The notes under the pieces are model-generated. The model saw nothing but the letters and a program-made list of their open reading frames with translations. It ran no database searches and had not been told where the DNA came from. From the NCBI GenBank assembly GCA_023438245.1, contig JAEXRD010000149.1, positions 1 to 64,000 of the forward strand: a DNA stretch of 64,000 bases. The letters run 5' to 3'. The position numbers and the translations under genes were made by a program. This DNA is from Pseudomonadota bacterium. GTDB lineage: Bacteria; Desulfobacterota; Desulfovibrionia; Desulfovibrionales; Desulfovibrionaceae. Shown one piece after another: positions 33,556 to 42,305 of this stretch. Position 1 is the stretch's first letter; each line of letters begins with the position of its first letter.

Positions 33556-34482
33556 ATGTGTGCGGCGCGGTCCCTCGGGGCCGCGCTGTTCGTTTTTGCG
33601 GCCCTGCTGATCCTGCTGTCCGGGCCCGTTCCGGCCCACGCCCAGCAGGCCCAGACCGCCCCGGGCCAGACCGTCTGGGACCCGCTGGTGCAGCGCCTGC
33701 TGGCCGACGGCTTCGACCCCGCGCGCACCCAGGCCCTGTTCGCCAGGCCGGAGCTGCGCTTCGACCCCCAGGTCATGGCGCGCAAGATGAACGCCCTGCT
33801 GGAGATCAAGCTCTCGCCCGACAGGCCCAAGGCCGAGCCCCCGGAGCTGTACTGGAGCTACCTCAACCCGCTTCTGCTCATGCAGGCCAGGGATTTTCTG
33901 GATGAGCAGCGCGCAGCGCTGCGCGAGGCCAGGGTGCGCTACGGCGTGCCCGAGGAGGTGCTCACGGCGCTGCTTCTGGTGGAGACCAAGCTGGGCCGCA
34001 ACCTGGGCGGCCGGGGGGCGCTGGCCACCCTGGCCAGCATGGCCCTGGCGGGCGACTTCGCGCTCATCTCGCCCTACATCGAGCAGGGCGGGCTTTCCGC
34101 CGAGCTGGCGCAGTGGCTCCGCTGGCGCACGGCCCAGAAGGCCGCCTGGGCCTACAAGGAGCTCAAGGCCCTGCTTTTGTACGCCAAAAGCGCCAATTTC
34201 GACCCGTTGACCATTCCCGGCTCGGTGTACGGGGCCATCGGCATCTGCCAGTTCATGCCCAGCAACGCCGTGCGCTTCGGCGTGGACCTGGACGGCGACG
34301 GCCGGGCCGACCTGTTCAACCCCGCCGAGGCCGTGCTCTCCACCGGGCGGTTCCTCAAGGCCAACGGCTGGCGCGAGGGCCTGACCGAGGAGCAGCAGAA
34401 GCGCGTGCTCTACCGCTACAACCAGTCGCACTCCTACGTGCGCACCATCCTGGCCGTGGCCGGGCGCCTGAAGGCCGAGTAG
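33556..34482 (+). CDS. MltB-type lytic murein transglycosylase
   Basis: A 308-residue periplasmic enzyme that cleaves peptidoglycan to 1,6-anhydro-muropeptides. A signal peptide (about residues 1-30, ending AHA) precedes the SLT_2 fold. The catalytic glutamate is E143 in LLVETKLGRN, and GAIGICQFMPSN and YNQSHSYVRTIL are further family motifs; a DLDGDGRADLFNP stretch resembles the calcium-binding loop of Slt35/MltB. No lipobox is seen, so it is probably soluble in the periplasm. The ribosome-binding site is weak. A long hairpin repeat follows its stop codon. Confidence 0.9.
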   Translation: MCAARSLGAALFVFAALLILLSGPVPAHAQQAQTAPGQTVWDPLVQRLLADGFDPARTQALFARPELRFDPQVMARKMNALLEIKLSPDRPKAEPPELYWSYLNPLLLMQARDFLDEQRAALREARVRYGVPEEVLTALLLVETKLGRNLGGRGALATLASMALAGDFALISPYIEQGGLSAELAQWLRWRTAQKAAWAYKELKALLLYAKSANFDPLTIPGSVYGAIGICQFMPSNAVRFGVDLDGDGRADLFNPAEAVLSTGRFLKANGWREGLTEEQQKRVLYRYNQSHSYVRTILAVAGRLKAE

Positions 34483-34490
34483 CCGCTGCA

Positions 34491-34627
34491 CCCCGAAAGA
34501 CGTCTTTTGCCCCCTGGACATCGTCACGAGCCGGTTCGGGGCCAGGGCTGTACCGCAAGAGTACTCTCCCCGGCCGCGAACCGGCTCGTTCCTCGCCAGC
34601 GAACAAAATCCGAACTTTTGGGAGCCG
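34491..34627. repeat. Dispersed long-hairpin repeat, copy A
   Basis: A 137-base element aligning without gaps to copy B (57081-57217). It lies between the convergent mltB-like and glycosyltransferase genes. A perfect inner 11-bp stem (34528-34538 with 34577-34587) encloses a conserved loop region including GTAC...GTAC, and weaker outer arms pair near the ends (CTTTTG with CAAAA). Compared with copy B the stem sequence differs at several positions on both sides while pairing is kept. Confidence 0.85.
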
Positions 34628-34672
34628 CGCCGGGTAGACCGCGCAGGGTAGGGTGGGCCTTGGGCGCAGGCC

Positions 34673-35779
34673 CTAGTCCAGAAAGCCTTCGTACAGCGTG
34701 AGCGTGCGCAGCAGGAAGTCGCGCCCGCCCAGCTGGGAGAGGGTCAGGTCCTGCGCGCGCAGAAGCTCCTTGCGGAATTCCGGCTCGTCCATGACCCGGG
34801 CCAGCATCTTCACCATGGCGTCCACGTCGCCGGGGGCGAACAGGGCCTCGGGCGGCAGCAGGTCGGGCATGACGCCCACGTCGGACGACACAAGCGGGCG
34901 CTCGGCGGCCATGATCTCCAGCGCCGCGCGGGCGATGGTCTCCGACCACAGCGAGGCCACGATGCCCACGTCCGCCGCCGAGAGGCAGGCTCCCACGTCC
35001 TCGCGCCTGCCGGTGATCCTGACGAAGCGCTCCAGCTTGAATTCCCTGATCCAGCCCTCCACCTCGTCCTGGCCCGTGGCGCTGCCGAAGCCCAGCAGCA
35101 GCAGCCGGGCCTTGCGGTAGCCCTGCTTGTGGATGAGCCGGGAGAGGGCCTCCAGGGTCTCGCGCTGGCCCTTGACCCTGTCGAAGCGGCCCACCAGGGC
35201 GATGACCGTCTCCTTGGGGCCGTAGCCCAACTCGGCGCGCACGCGCTCGCGGCCCGCGGGGTCGAAGCGGAAGCGCTCCTTGTCCACGCCGCCGTGGATG
35301 AGCCAGACCTTCTGCTCCGGGGTGCGCATGGCGGTGAGGAAATGCCGGGCCATGCGCGAATTGGTCACCACCACGGCGTCGGCCACGCGGGCGTGCAGCC
35401 AGCGGTTCAGGAAATCGGCGCGGGGCGGGCGCTGGTCGCCGCGGGTGCGCACCAGATGGAATTTGAGTCCCAGGCCCTTCAGGATGCCCCAGAGGAAGAA
35501 GCCCTCGCCCCGGTGGCAGTTCACGATCTGCGGCTTCTCGCGCAGGATCAGCCGGGCCAGGCGGAAAAGCGCGGCGAGGAGCCTGAGCGGGTTGGCGGTG
35601 TTGAGGCCAGCCGGGCGGGCGTCCAGGCCCCAGTCCAGGGCCTTCTGGTGCGTGTCGGTGCCGCCCTGGGTCAGCACGATCACCGTGTGCCCGGCCTCCA
35701 TGAGCAGGCGCGAGAGGTACAGCCCGTACCATGCGGTGGCGTTGAACCAGCGGACGTTGACGACCTGGAAGACGACCAT
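34673..35779 (-). CDS. Glycosyltransferase family 4 protein
   Basis: A 368-residue GT-B-fold glycosyltransferase. The N-terminal Rossmann domain opens with VVFQVVNVRWFNATAWYGLY and continues with GHTVIVLTQGG; the C-terminal donor domain has VALVGRFDRVKGQRETLEAL, the GREDVGACLSAADVGIV segment and an E-x7-E motif (ETIARAALE), all typical of GT4 (GT1_Glycos_transf). Such enzymes add sugars to lipopolysaccharide, capsule or glycoprotein; donor and acceptor are unknown. No signal peptide or membrane helix is present. A MoaE-like gene lies 70 bases upstream in the same direction. Confidence 0.92.
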   Translation of the reverse strand: MVVFQVVNVRWFNATAWYGLYLSRLLMEAGHTVIVLTQGGTDTHQKALDWGLDARPAGLNTANPLRLLAALFRLARLILREKPQIVNCHRGEGFFLWGILKGLGLKFHLVRTRGDQRPPRADFLNRWLHARVADAVVVTNSRMARHFLTAMRTPEQKVWLIHGGVDKERFRFDPAGRERVRAELGYGPKETVIALVGRFDRVKGQRETLEALSRLIHKQGYRKARLLLLGFGSATGQDEVEGWIREFKLERFVRITGRREDVGACLSAADVGIVASLWSETIARAALEIMAAERPLVSSDVGVMPDLLPPEALFAPGDVDAMVKMLARVMDEPEFRKELLRAQDLTLSQLGGRDFLLRTLTLYEGFLD

Positions 35780-35849
35780 GCGTTGGCCTCAGGCTTTGGC
35801 GGCGCGTGCGGAAAGCCCTGCCGCTTTTGCCGGCTGCGGGGCGGTGCGG

Positions 35850-36212
35850 CTAGGCAAAGACTTCCCGCTTGGTCACGGCTTCGTTCTTGATGCGGTCGAG
35901 CAGGTCGGACAGGGCGGATTTGACGTTCTCCCTGATGTCTCCGGCCACGATGATGTACATGACGTCGTCGCCGGGCTTCAGGATTCCGCTCCGGCAGAAC
36001 GCCGTGGCACGGAAAATGCCTGGGCGTTTCTGGAACTCCTCGCACAGCGCCTGGATCTTGGCGTTGTCCGGGGTGATCTCCACGGCGGTGACCCCGGCCT
36101 TGTTTTGCCTGGACCAACCGCGCACCACTCCGTTATGGATGAGCATCATGCCGACGTTGTCGGCGAAGCCGGGGGTATTCTTCACATCGGCGATGGCCTT
36201 GGCCAGATCCAT
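35850..36212 (-). CDS. Divergent MoaE-like protein
   Basis: A 120-residue protein resembling molybdopterin synthase large subunit MoaE in a shortened form. The segments GMMLIHNGVVRGWSR, RPGIFRATAFCRSGILKPGDDVMYIIVAGD and LDRIKNEAVTKRE correspond to the MoaE core; lysines K109 and K115 match the two catalytic lysines of E. coli MoaE. The usual YEAY-type loop is missing. It may be a true MoaE of sulfate-reducer type, or a paralogue. No moaD is next to it. The divergent gene to its right encodes a large TPR membrane protein, with 33 bases between the starts. Confidence 0.7.
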   Translation of the reverse strand: MDLAKAIADVKNTPGFADNVGMMLIHNGVVRGWSRQNKAGVTAVEITPDNAKIQALCEEFQKRPGIFRATAFCRSGILKPGDDVMYIIVAGDIRENVKSALSDLLDRIKNEAVTKREVFA

Positions 36213-36245
36213 GGGTGTCCTCCGCGGGATTGATTGAGGGGTTCA

Positions 36246-39035
36246 ATGTACACGCTTTCCACCCTGTTGCAAAGACTGCCCTCGGTCTCCAACTCGAGGC
36301 TCATCAGCTCCGGCTACGGTTTGTGGCTGGTATGGAACGGCTCGTTCAACACCTCCATCGCCCATACCCTGCACGAGCACGGCCTGATGCAGGTGGTGGA
36401 GGAGTCCGGCCAGAGCCTGTGGGTCTCCTTCAATTCCGAGGTGTTCCGCGCCCTGGCCAAGCTGCAGATGTGGTCGCGCCTGAGCGAGCTGCCGCTGTTC
36501 TGCCAGGTGCTGCCCGTCACCGTGCTGGTGGGCTACGATCTGTCCGTGGGCATGAGCGTCTCCGCCGACATGGTCCGCCAGCAGGTCTCCGCCCCGCAGG
36601 ACCTGGAAATCTGGGTGCACTCCAAGTTCGGCGAGGGCGTGCGCTCGGTGCACGGGCTTTCGCTGGGGCCCTCGGCCAACCGGCAGGGGCTGGCGGGCTC
36701 CAACTGGTGCCCGCTCAATTCGGACCAGGGCCTGGACTACGGCTCCCCGGCCTCCTGGTACGGCGTGATGAAGCCGCTGGGCCGTCTGGGCGAGCGCGAG
36801 AGCATCGCCGGGTGGCGCGCCTATTTCTCCGAGGTCCAGGGCGTGTTCCAGCGCCTGGGGATCAAGTACCTCTCCGACGACGCCCAGGGCTTCGTCATCT
36901 TCCCGCTGGACAACTACCGCCAGATGCGCCTGTTCTGCATCGAGATCGCCTCCCTCATCGCCGAGAGCAAGCGCGCCCAGAAGTCCTACTGGCCGTGCGT
37001 CATCGCCGTGAACGAGCAGCGCGGCATGAGCTTCTCCATGGACCTGCCCAGCCGCTTCGGGCTGGACTGGAACCGGCTGACCCCCGATTTTCTGCACATG
37101 CGCTACCGCGACGGCTTCGGCCTGTCCGACGTCTTCAAGGTCAACGAGATCAACTACGGCGGCGAGCAGGAGACGCTGGACTCCTGGTGCAGCCTGACCC
37201 TGCGCGCGGGCGACGGCAGCGCCTCCAAGGAAGCCATCGAGATGCCCCTGCCGCGCCGCTGGCTGGCGGGAAACACCAGGGAATGCTTCTACTGCGGCCT
37301 GAAGAACCACACCGAGTCGGGCTGCCCCTCGCGCCATCTCGGGCCCTTCCGCGACAGCGCCTGGCAGGCCCTGTGCCTGGTGGGCATGGACGACATGATG
37401 AAGGGCTTCAAGGCCCTGGACGAGATCAGCGAGCCTGCGCGCTTCACCCAGGCCACCCAGACCCTGCTGGCGGCCAAGGACGGCGGCCTGGAGACGGTGC
37501 TGGTGCGCGCCCTGTTCGCCATCAACGCCGTGGGCCAGCCCGGGCTTCTGCCCATCGTGGGGCGCATCAAGAACCGCGAGTGGCCCGTGGAGCCCTCCCA
37601 ACTGCTGCCCGACGAGGGCTTCCCCGTGGAGGAGCTCTACCGCGCCTACCTGGGCGGCGACCTGGAGCGCGCCAAGGAGGGGCTGCGGGAAGCCGCCGGG
37701 AACAAGGTCCACCGCACCTTCGAGGAGGCCTGCCTGGAGGGCTTCGTGTGCCTGGACCAGGGCGACCTGCACATGGCCCACTTCTTCTGGCAGGAGGCCG
37801 CGCGCCTGGGCGGCACCAACATCCAGCAGTGCTACGTGCTGTACCTGCAGGCCCGCGTGCGCGAGGTGGAGGGCGAATTCCGCGATGCCGTGAACCTGTA
37901 CCGCCAGGTGAAGAACGGCTCTCCGCGCTGGAACGAGCCGATCTACCGCGAGGCCGTGTGCATGGTGAAGATGGGCTTCTCCGGCCAGGCGCTGGAGCTG
38001 TTCTACGAGCTGGTGGGCAAGGAGAGCCACTTCTTCAACCGCATGCTCATCGACCCGGAGCTGGACCGCGGCAGGGTGCACGTGCTCTCCAGCCTGGGCG
38101 AGATGTGGGCGGCGGCGCGCGGCGGCGCGCAGGAGACCGGCAAGCGCGTGGCGGCGCTGCTGGAGGAGGTGCCCCAGTGGTTCGACGAGGACCACGCCTT
38201 CCGCAAGCCCGCCCTGGAGCACCTGGAGCGCATGAACGCCCTGGCCGAGACCGACAATTTCGCCGCCTTCCGCGAGCTGGAGAAGGGCATGCTGGGGTTC
38301 GCCCCGAACATGCAGAAGCAGATCGACGAGGAGATCAAGCGCATCAAGGAGCGCGTGACCCTCTACGCCGACCGCCTGCGCGACGTGCAGTACGAGGCGG
38401 GCTGGTTCCCCTTCCCCAAGCTGCTGCAGGACTTCAACGCCGACTTCAACTACTGCGTGCAGCGCATCAACTGGACCATGACCCAGAAGCTGCGCACGGC
38501 GGACAATTTCCGTCTGGCCCGGCGCAACCTGCCGGAGATCGAGGACCGCCTGAAGTCGCTCTCCAACCGGCTGACCAGCCTGCGCATCGTGCGCGACAGC
38601 ACGCTTTTCGCGCTCATCGTGGGCAAGACCTTCCTGTGGCTGGAGATCGTGGGCCTGGCCCTGTGCATCCTGATCCTGCCGCTCCTGATCTTCTACTCGA
38701 ACAAGATCGGGCACCACTGGCTGGTTGAGGGCATCCTGGACCAGAAGTGGGCCTTCCAGAAGGGCCTCATCTTCATGATCACGGTCTGCTCCCTGGGGCT
38801 GGCGGCGTTTCTGGGCGTGGCCTCCTTCGAGAAGCGGCGCACCAAGCTCTTCGAGGCCGACGCCGAGCGCCGGGCCGAGCGCAAGAAGGCCCTGGAGGCC
38901 AGGCGCGCCGCGGCCCGCGCGGCCAAGTCCGGAGCCAGGACCGCCAAGTCCGACGCCAAGCCCGCTGCCCCTGCGGGCAAGGCTCCGGCCAAGCCCCCCG
39001 CCAAGACAGCCGCCAAGCCCGGCGCAAAGAAATAG
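36246..39035 (+). CDS. Large TPR-containing membrane protein with CCHC zinc knuckle
   Basis: A 929-residue protein of unknown function. The first 330 residues are a globular part without recognised motifs. A retroviral-type zinc knuckle CX2CX4HX4C is seen at C347, C350, H355 and C360 (CFYCGLKNHTESGC), rare in bacteria. A helical TPR-like array follows (about 410-680, with LEGFVCLDQGDLHMAHFFWQ and YLQARVREVEGEFRDAVNLY), then a coiled coil and two membrane helices (about 785-810 and 840-860), and a basic Ala-Lys-Pro tail of about 65 residues. The bulk is predicted cytoplasmic. I chose the ATG with GAGGGG five bases upstream. No partner is suggested by the neighbours. Confidence 0.75.
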   Translation: MYTLSTLLQRLPSVSNSRLISSGYGLWLVWNGSFNTSIAHTLHEHGLMQVVEESGQSLWVSFNSEVFRALAKLQMWSRLSELPLFCQVLPVTVLVGYDLSVGMSVSADMVRQQVSAPQDLEIWVHSKFGEGVRSVHGLSLGPSANRQGLAGSNWCPLNSDQGLDYGSPASWYGVMKPLGRLGERESIAGWRAYFSEVQGVFQRLGIKYLSDDAQGFVIFPLDNYRQMRLFCIEIASLIAESKRAQKSYWPCVIAVNEQRGMSFSMDLPSRFGLDWNRLTPDFLHMRYRDGFGLSDVFKVNEINYGGEQETLDSWCSLTLRAGDGSASKEAIEMPLPRRWLAGNTRECFYCGLKNHTESGCPSRHLGPFRDSAWQALCLVGMDDMMKGFKALDEISEPARFTQATQTLLAAKDGGLETVLVRALFAINAVGQPGLLPIVGRIKNREWPVEPSQLLPDEGFPVEELYRAYLGGDLERAKEGLREAAGNKVHRTFEEACLEGFVCLDQGDLHMAHFFWQEAARLGGTNIQQCYVLYLQARVREVEGEFRDAVNLYRQVKNGSPRWNEPIYREAVCMVKMGFSGQALELFYELVGKESHFFNRMLIDPELDRGRVHVLSSLGEMWAAARGGAQETGKRVAALLEEVPQWFDEDHAFRKPALEHLERMNALAETDNFAAFRELEKGMLGFAPNMQKQIDEEIKRIKERVTLYADRLRDVQYEAGWFPFPKLLQDFNADFNYCVQRINWTMTQKLRTADNFRLARRNLPEIEDRLKSLSNRLTSLRIVRDSTLFALIVGKTFLWLEIVGLALCILILPLLIFYSNKIGHHWLVEGILDQKWAFQKGLIFMITVCSLGLAAFLGVASFEKRRTKLFEADAERRAERKKALEARRAAARAAKSGARTAKSDAKPAAPAGKAPAKPPAKTAAKPGAKK

Positions 39036-39167
39036 CGCCGGGCCGGCGCCTCGCCCTTTCCCGCACTTGCAGGCTTTGGCTTGCAAAATGCCGGGAAAAG
39101 ATTAGGGTAAATCGATATCGGCTTGGAATCCCCCCTCCTGCCGGAACCGACATCCGCGAGGCGTTTC

Positions 39168-41465
39168 ATGGCCCTGCGTGCACTGCACGGCTCCATCCGC
39201 AAGAAGCTGGCCCTGCTCTTTCTGCTTTCGGCCCTGCCCGCGCTCATCCTGATCCTCCTCGCGGGCGTTCAGAACCGCAACAAGGCCCTGGATGAGGCCC
39301 GGCAGGACCTGCTCTCCTTCGCGCGCCGCGCGGCGGAGAGCCAGGAGCGCTCCACCGAAGCCACCCGCAAGATGATGGAGAACCTGTCCCGCGTCCCCGA
39401 CATCAGGAGCGGCGACCTGGCCGCCTGCACGCGCATCTTCACCAATGTGCTGCGCATCAACCAGCAGCGCTACGCCACGCTCTACCTCGTGGACCTCGAC
39501 GGCCGGATGCTGGCCACGGGAAACCCCAACGTGGACCCGGAGGTGGCGCGCACCAAGCACTTCCGGGACGCCGTGGCGGCCAGGGCCTTCGCGGTGGGCG
39601 AGTACCAGCCCGGCCCGCGCCGGGGCGAGGCCACCCTGTCCTTCGGCTGCCCGGTGTTCGACGAGGCGGGCTCGGTGAGCGGGGTGATCATCGCCAGCGT
39701 GCTGCTCAGCGGCTACGGCGACCAATTCAAGGACATGCACCTGCCCGAGGACTCCTTCCTGGGCCTGTGCGACCACCAGGGCCTGCGGCTCAGCCGCGTT
39801 CCCGCCACGCCCGAGACCCCGGCGGGGCAGGCCATCAATGCCTCGGTGTTCGAGGCCGCCCGGTCCGGAGGCGAGGAGGGGCTGATGGGCTATGTCGACG
39901 CCAAGGGCGTTGAGCGCATCATGGCCTTCCGGAAGCTGCGCCTTGACCCCGGCAAGACCCCGTACATGTACGTGTTCGTGGCCGAGCCCAAGGCCAGGAT
40001 AAACGCCAGGGCCTGGGAAAGCCTCACGCGCGACCTGGGCGTGCTGGCGCTCATGGTGGTGCTCACGCTGGTGAGCGGGTGGTACCTGGGCGGCAGGAAC
40101 ATGGGCCGCAGGCTGGAGGAACTGGCCGCCGCCGCCACCCGCGTGGGCGAGGGCGACCTCTCCGTGCGTGTGGATGCGGAGCTGGGCGTGGACGAGATCG
40201 ACATCCTGGCCGGATCCTTCAACTCCATGGCCGAGACGCTGGAGATGGACCGGGCGGAGCGGCTCAGGAACGAGGCGGAGCTGCGCCTGGCCAAGGGCCA
40301 GGCCGAGGCCGCCAACAGGGCCAAGAGCCAGTTCCTGGCCAACATGAGCCACGAGCTGCGCACCCCGCTCAACGGCCTGCTGGGCATGCTCCAGCTCATC
40401 AAGGGCGGCGGGGAGCCGGGCGAGGTGGACGCCTTCGTGGACGCGGCCTACCGCTCCGGCCAGCGGCTGACCAACCTCCTGGGCGACCTGCTGGACCTGT
40501 CGCGGATAGAGGCCGGGCGCATGCGCATCGAGACCCGGCCCTTCGCGCTGGCCAGCGTGTTCTCCGCGCTTTCCGAGACCTTCTCGCCCATGAACCACAG
40601 CAAGCGCGTGCCCCTGGTCATCGAGTGCGATCCCCGCGTGCCCACGCAGCTCATGGGCGACGAGATCCGCGTGCGCCAGATCCTGTTCAACCTCGTGGGC
40701 AACGCCATGAAGTTCACCGACCAGGGCGAGGTGCGGCTGGAGGTCTGGCCGCTGCTGCCCCTGCCCTCGGGCCGGGCGCGGCTGCTGTTCCTGGTCAGCG
40801 ATACCGGCATCGGCATTCCGGACGACATGATCGGCAGGATCTGCAGCCCCTTCACCCAGGTCTCGGAGGACTACACCCGCTCCCACCAGGGCGCGGGCCT
40901 GGGGCTGTCCATCGTGCAGAACCTGGTGGCGGCCATGGGCGGCACGCTGGAGATCGACAGCCTGATGGGGCAGGGCACCAGGGTCTGCGTGGTGCTGCCC
41001 TTCCCCCTGCCCGGTCCGACCGGGACCGTGGCCGTTGCGGGCCGAGAGCGGGAACCCGCGCCGCAAGGCCGCCTGCGCCTGCTGCTGGCCGAGGACGACG
41101 AGGTCAGCCGCCTGAGCGGCAGGCTGCTGCTGGAGCGCATGGGCCATGAGGTGACCACCGTGGCCAACGGGGCCGAGGCCCTGGAGGCGCTGCGGGCTGC
41201 GCATTTCGACTGCGTGCTCATGGATGTGCAGATGCCGGTGATGAGCGGGCTGGAGGCCACCCGGCGAGTGCGCGGCGGCGAGTCCGGCGTGCTGAATCCG
41301 CGCATCCCGGTCATCGCCATGACCGCCTACGCCATGACCGGCGACCGCGAGCAGTTCCTGGCCGCGGGCATGGACGACTACGTGGCCAAGCCCGTGACCT
41401 CCGAGGAGCTTGCGCAGGTCATCGCCCGCACGCTGGAGCCGGGGAGCGCTGCGCCGGGGCGTTGA
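39168..41465 (+). CDS. Hybrid sensor histidine kinase / response regulator
   Basis: A 765-residue inner-membrane kinase. A first membrane helix (about residues 14-33) and a second (about 285-303) flank a periplasmic Cache-type sensor domain (YATLYLVDLDGRMLATGNPN). A HAMP domain (about 305-355), HisKA with phospho-acceptor H395 in ANMSHELRTPLNG, and HATPase (N-box VGNAMKFTD, G-boxes DTGIGIP and GAGLGLSI) follow. A C-terminal receiver domain has the phosphoryl aspartate D686 in VLMDVQMPVMSG and the lysine in YVAKPVT. No dedicated response-regulator gene is adjacent, so signalling must continue through an unlinked partner. The ligand is unknown. Confidence 0.94.
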   Translation: MALRALHGSIRKKLALLFLLSALPALILILLAGVQNRNKALDEARQDLLSFARRAAESQERSTEATRKMMENLSRVPDIRSGDLAACTRIFTNVLRINQQRYATLYLVDLDGRMLATGNPNVDPEVARTKHFRDAVAARAFAVGEYQPGPRRGEATLSFGCPVFDEAGSVSGVIIASVLLSGYGDQFKDMHLPEDSFLGLCDHQGLRLSRVPATPETPAGQAINASVFEAARSGGEEGLMGYVDAKGVERIMAFRKLRLDPGKTPYMYVFVAEPKARINARAWESLTRDLGVLALMVVLTLVSGWYLGGRNMGRRLEELAAAATRVGEGDLSVRVDAELGVDEIDILAGSFNSMAETLEMDRAERLRNEAELRLAKGQAEAANRAKSQFLANMSHELRTPLNGLLGMLQLIKGGGEPGEVDAFVDAAYRSGQRLTNLLGDLLDLSRIEAGRMRIETRPFALASVFSALSETFSPMNHSKRVPLVIECDPRVPTQLMGDEIRVRQILFNLVGNAMKFTDQGEVRLEVWPLLPLPSGRARLLFLVSDTGIGIPDDMIGRICSPFTQVSEDYTRSHQGAGLGLSIVQNLVAAMGGTLEIDSLMGQGTRVCVVLPFPLPGPTGTVAVAGREREPAPQGRLRLLLAEDDEVSRLSGRLLLERMGHEVTTVANGAEALEALRAAHFDCVLMDVQMPVMSGLEATRRVRGGESGVLNPRIPVIAMTAYAMTGDREQFLAAGMDDYVAKPVTSEELAQVIARTLEPGSAAPGR

Positions 41466-41547
41466 CGGGCGCGCCGTCTTGACGCATGAGTACAGGTGAG
41501 GCCGAAGCTTGGCCAAACCTTGATCCGCATCCCACAGGAGGGCCGCC

Positions 41548-42300
41548 ATGCCGCATACCCTGGTGCTCATCCGCCACGGCCAGAGCGTTTGGAACCTGGA
41601 GAACCGCTTCACCGGCTGGACCGACGTGGACCTTTCGGACCAGGGCGTGCGCGAGGCCGAGGAGGGCGCTCGGCTGCTGCGCGAGGGCGGCTTCGCCTTT
41701 GACCGCTGCCACACCTCCTATCTCAAGCGGGCCATCCGCACGCTCTGGATCGTGCTGGAGCGCATGGACCTGATGTGGCTGCCGGTGGAGACCTCCTGGC
41801 GGCTCAACGAGCGGCACTACGGCGCGCTGCAGGGCCTGAACAAGGCCGAGACCGCCAAGAAGTACAGCGACGAGCAGGTGTTCCAGTGGCGCCGCAGCTT
41901 CGACGTGCCGCCCCCGCCCCTGGACCCCTCCGACGAGCGCTTCCCCGGGCGCGACCCGCGCTACGCCGCGCTCTCCCAGGCCGACCTGCCCCGCGCCGAG
42001 AGCCTCAAGATCACCATCGACCGCGTCATGCCCTACTGGCACCAGGTGCTGGCCCCGCAGATCCGCTCCGGCCAGCGGCTGCTGGTGGCCGCGCATGGCA
42101 ACTCCCTGCGCGGGCTGGTGAAGTACCTGGACGGCATGAGCGACGCGGACGTGGCCGAGCTGAACATCCCCACCGGCGTGCCGCTGGTGTATCGCCTGGA
42201 CGACAACCTGAAGTCCCTGGGGCGCGAGTACCTGGGCGACCCCGAGGCCGTGGCCAAGGCCGCCAAGGCCGTGGCGGACCAGGCCAGGGCCAAGGGCTAG
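41548..42300 (+). CDS. gpmA: 2,3-bisphosphoglycerate-dependent phosphoglycerate mutase
   Basis: A 250-residue glycolytic enzyme interconverting 3- and 2-phosphoglycerate. The catalytic phospho-histidine motif LIRHGQSVWN (about residues 7-16) is followed by NRFTGWTDVDLSD, ERHYGALQGLNKAE and the second histidine in LLVAAHGNSLRGLVKYLDG, all diagnostic of the cofactor-dependent type. The start follows an AGGAGG site. mutY follows after five bases, probably on the same message. Confidence 0.96.
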   Translation: MPHTLVLIRHGQSVWNLENRFTGWTDVDLSDQGVREAEEGARLLREGGFAFDRCHTSYLKRAIRTLWIVLERMDLMWLPVETSWRLNERHYGALQGLNKAETAKKYSDEQVFQWRRSFDVPPPPLDPSDERFPGRDPRYAALSQADLPRAESLKITIDRVMPYWHQVLAPQIRSGQRLLVAAHGNSLRGLVKYLDGMSDADVAELNIPTGVPLVYRLDDNLKSLGREYLGDPEAVAKAAKAVADQARAKG

Positions 42301-42305
42301 GGCCG

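Noticed and set aside
36243..39086. Open frame of about 947 codons opposite the TPR protein gene
   Set aside because: Same antisense pattern; the plus-strand frame has a good ribosome-binding site and ordered domains.
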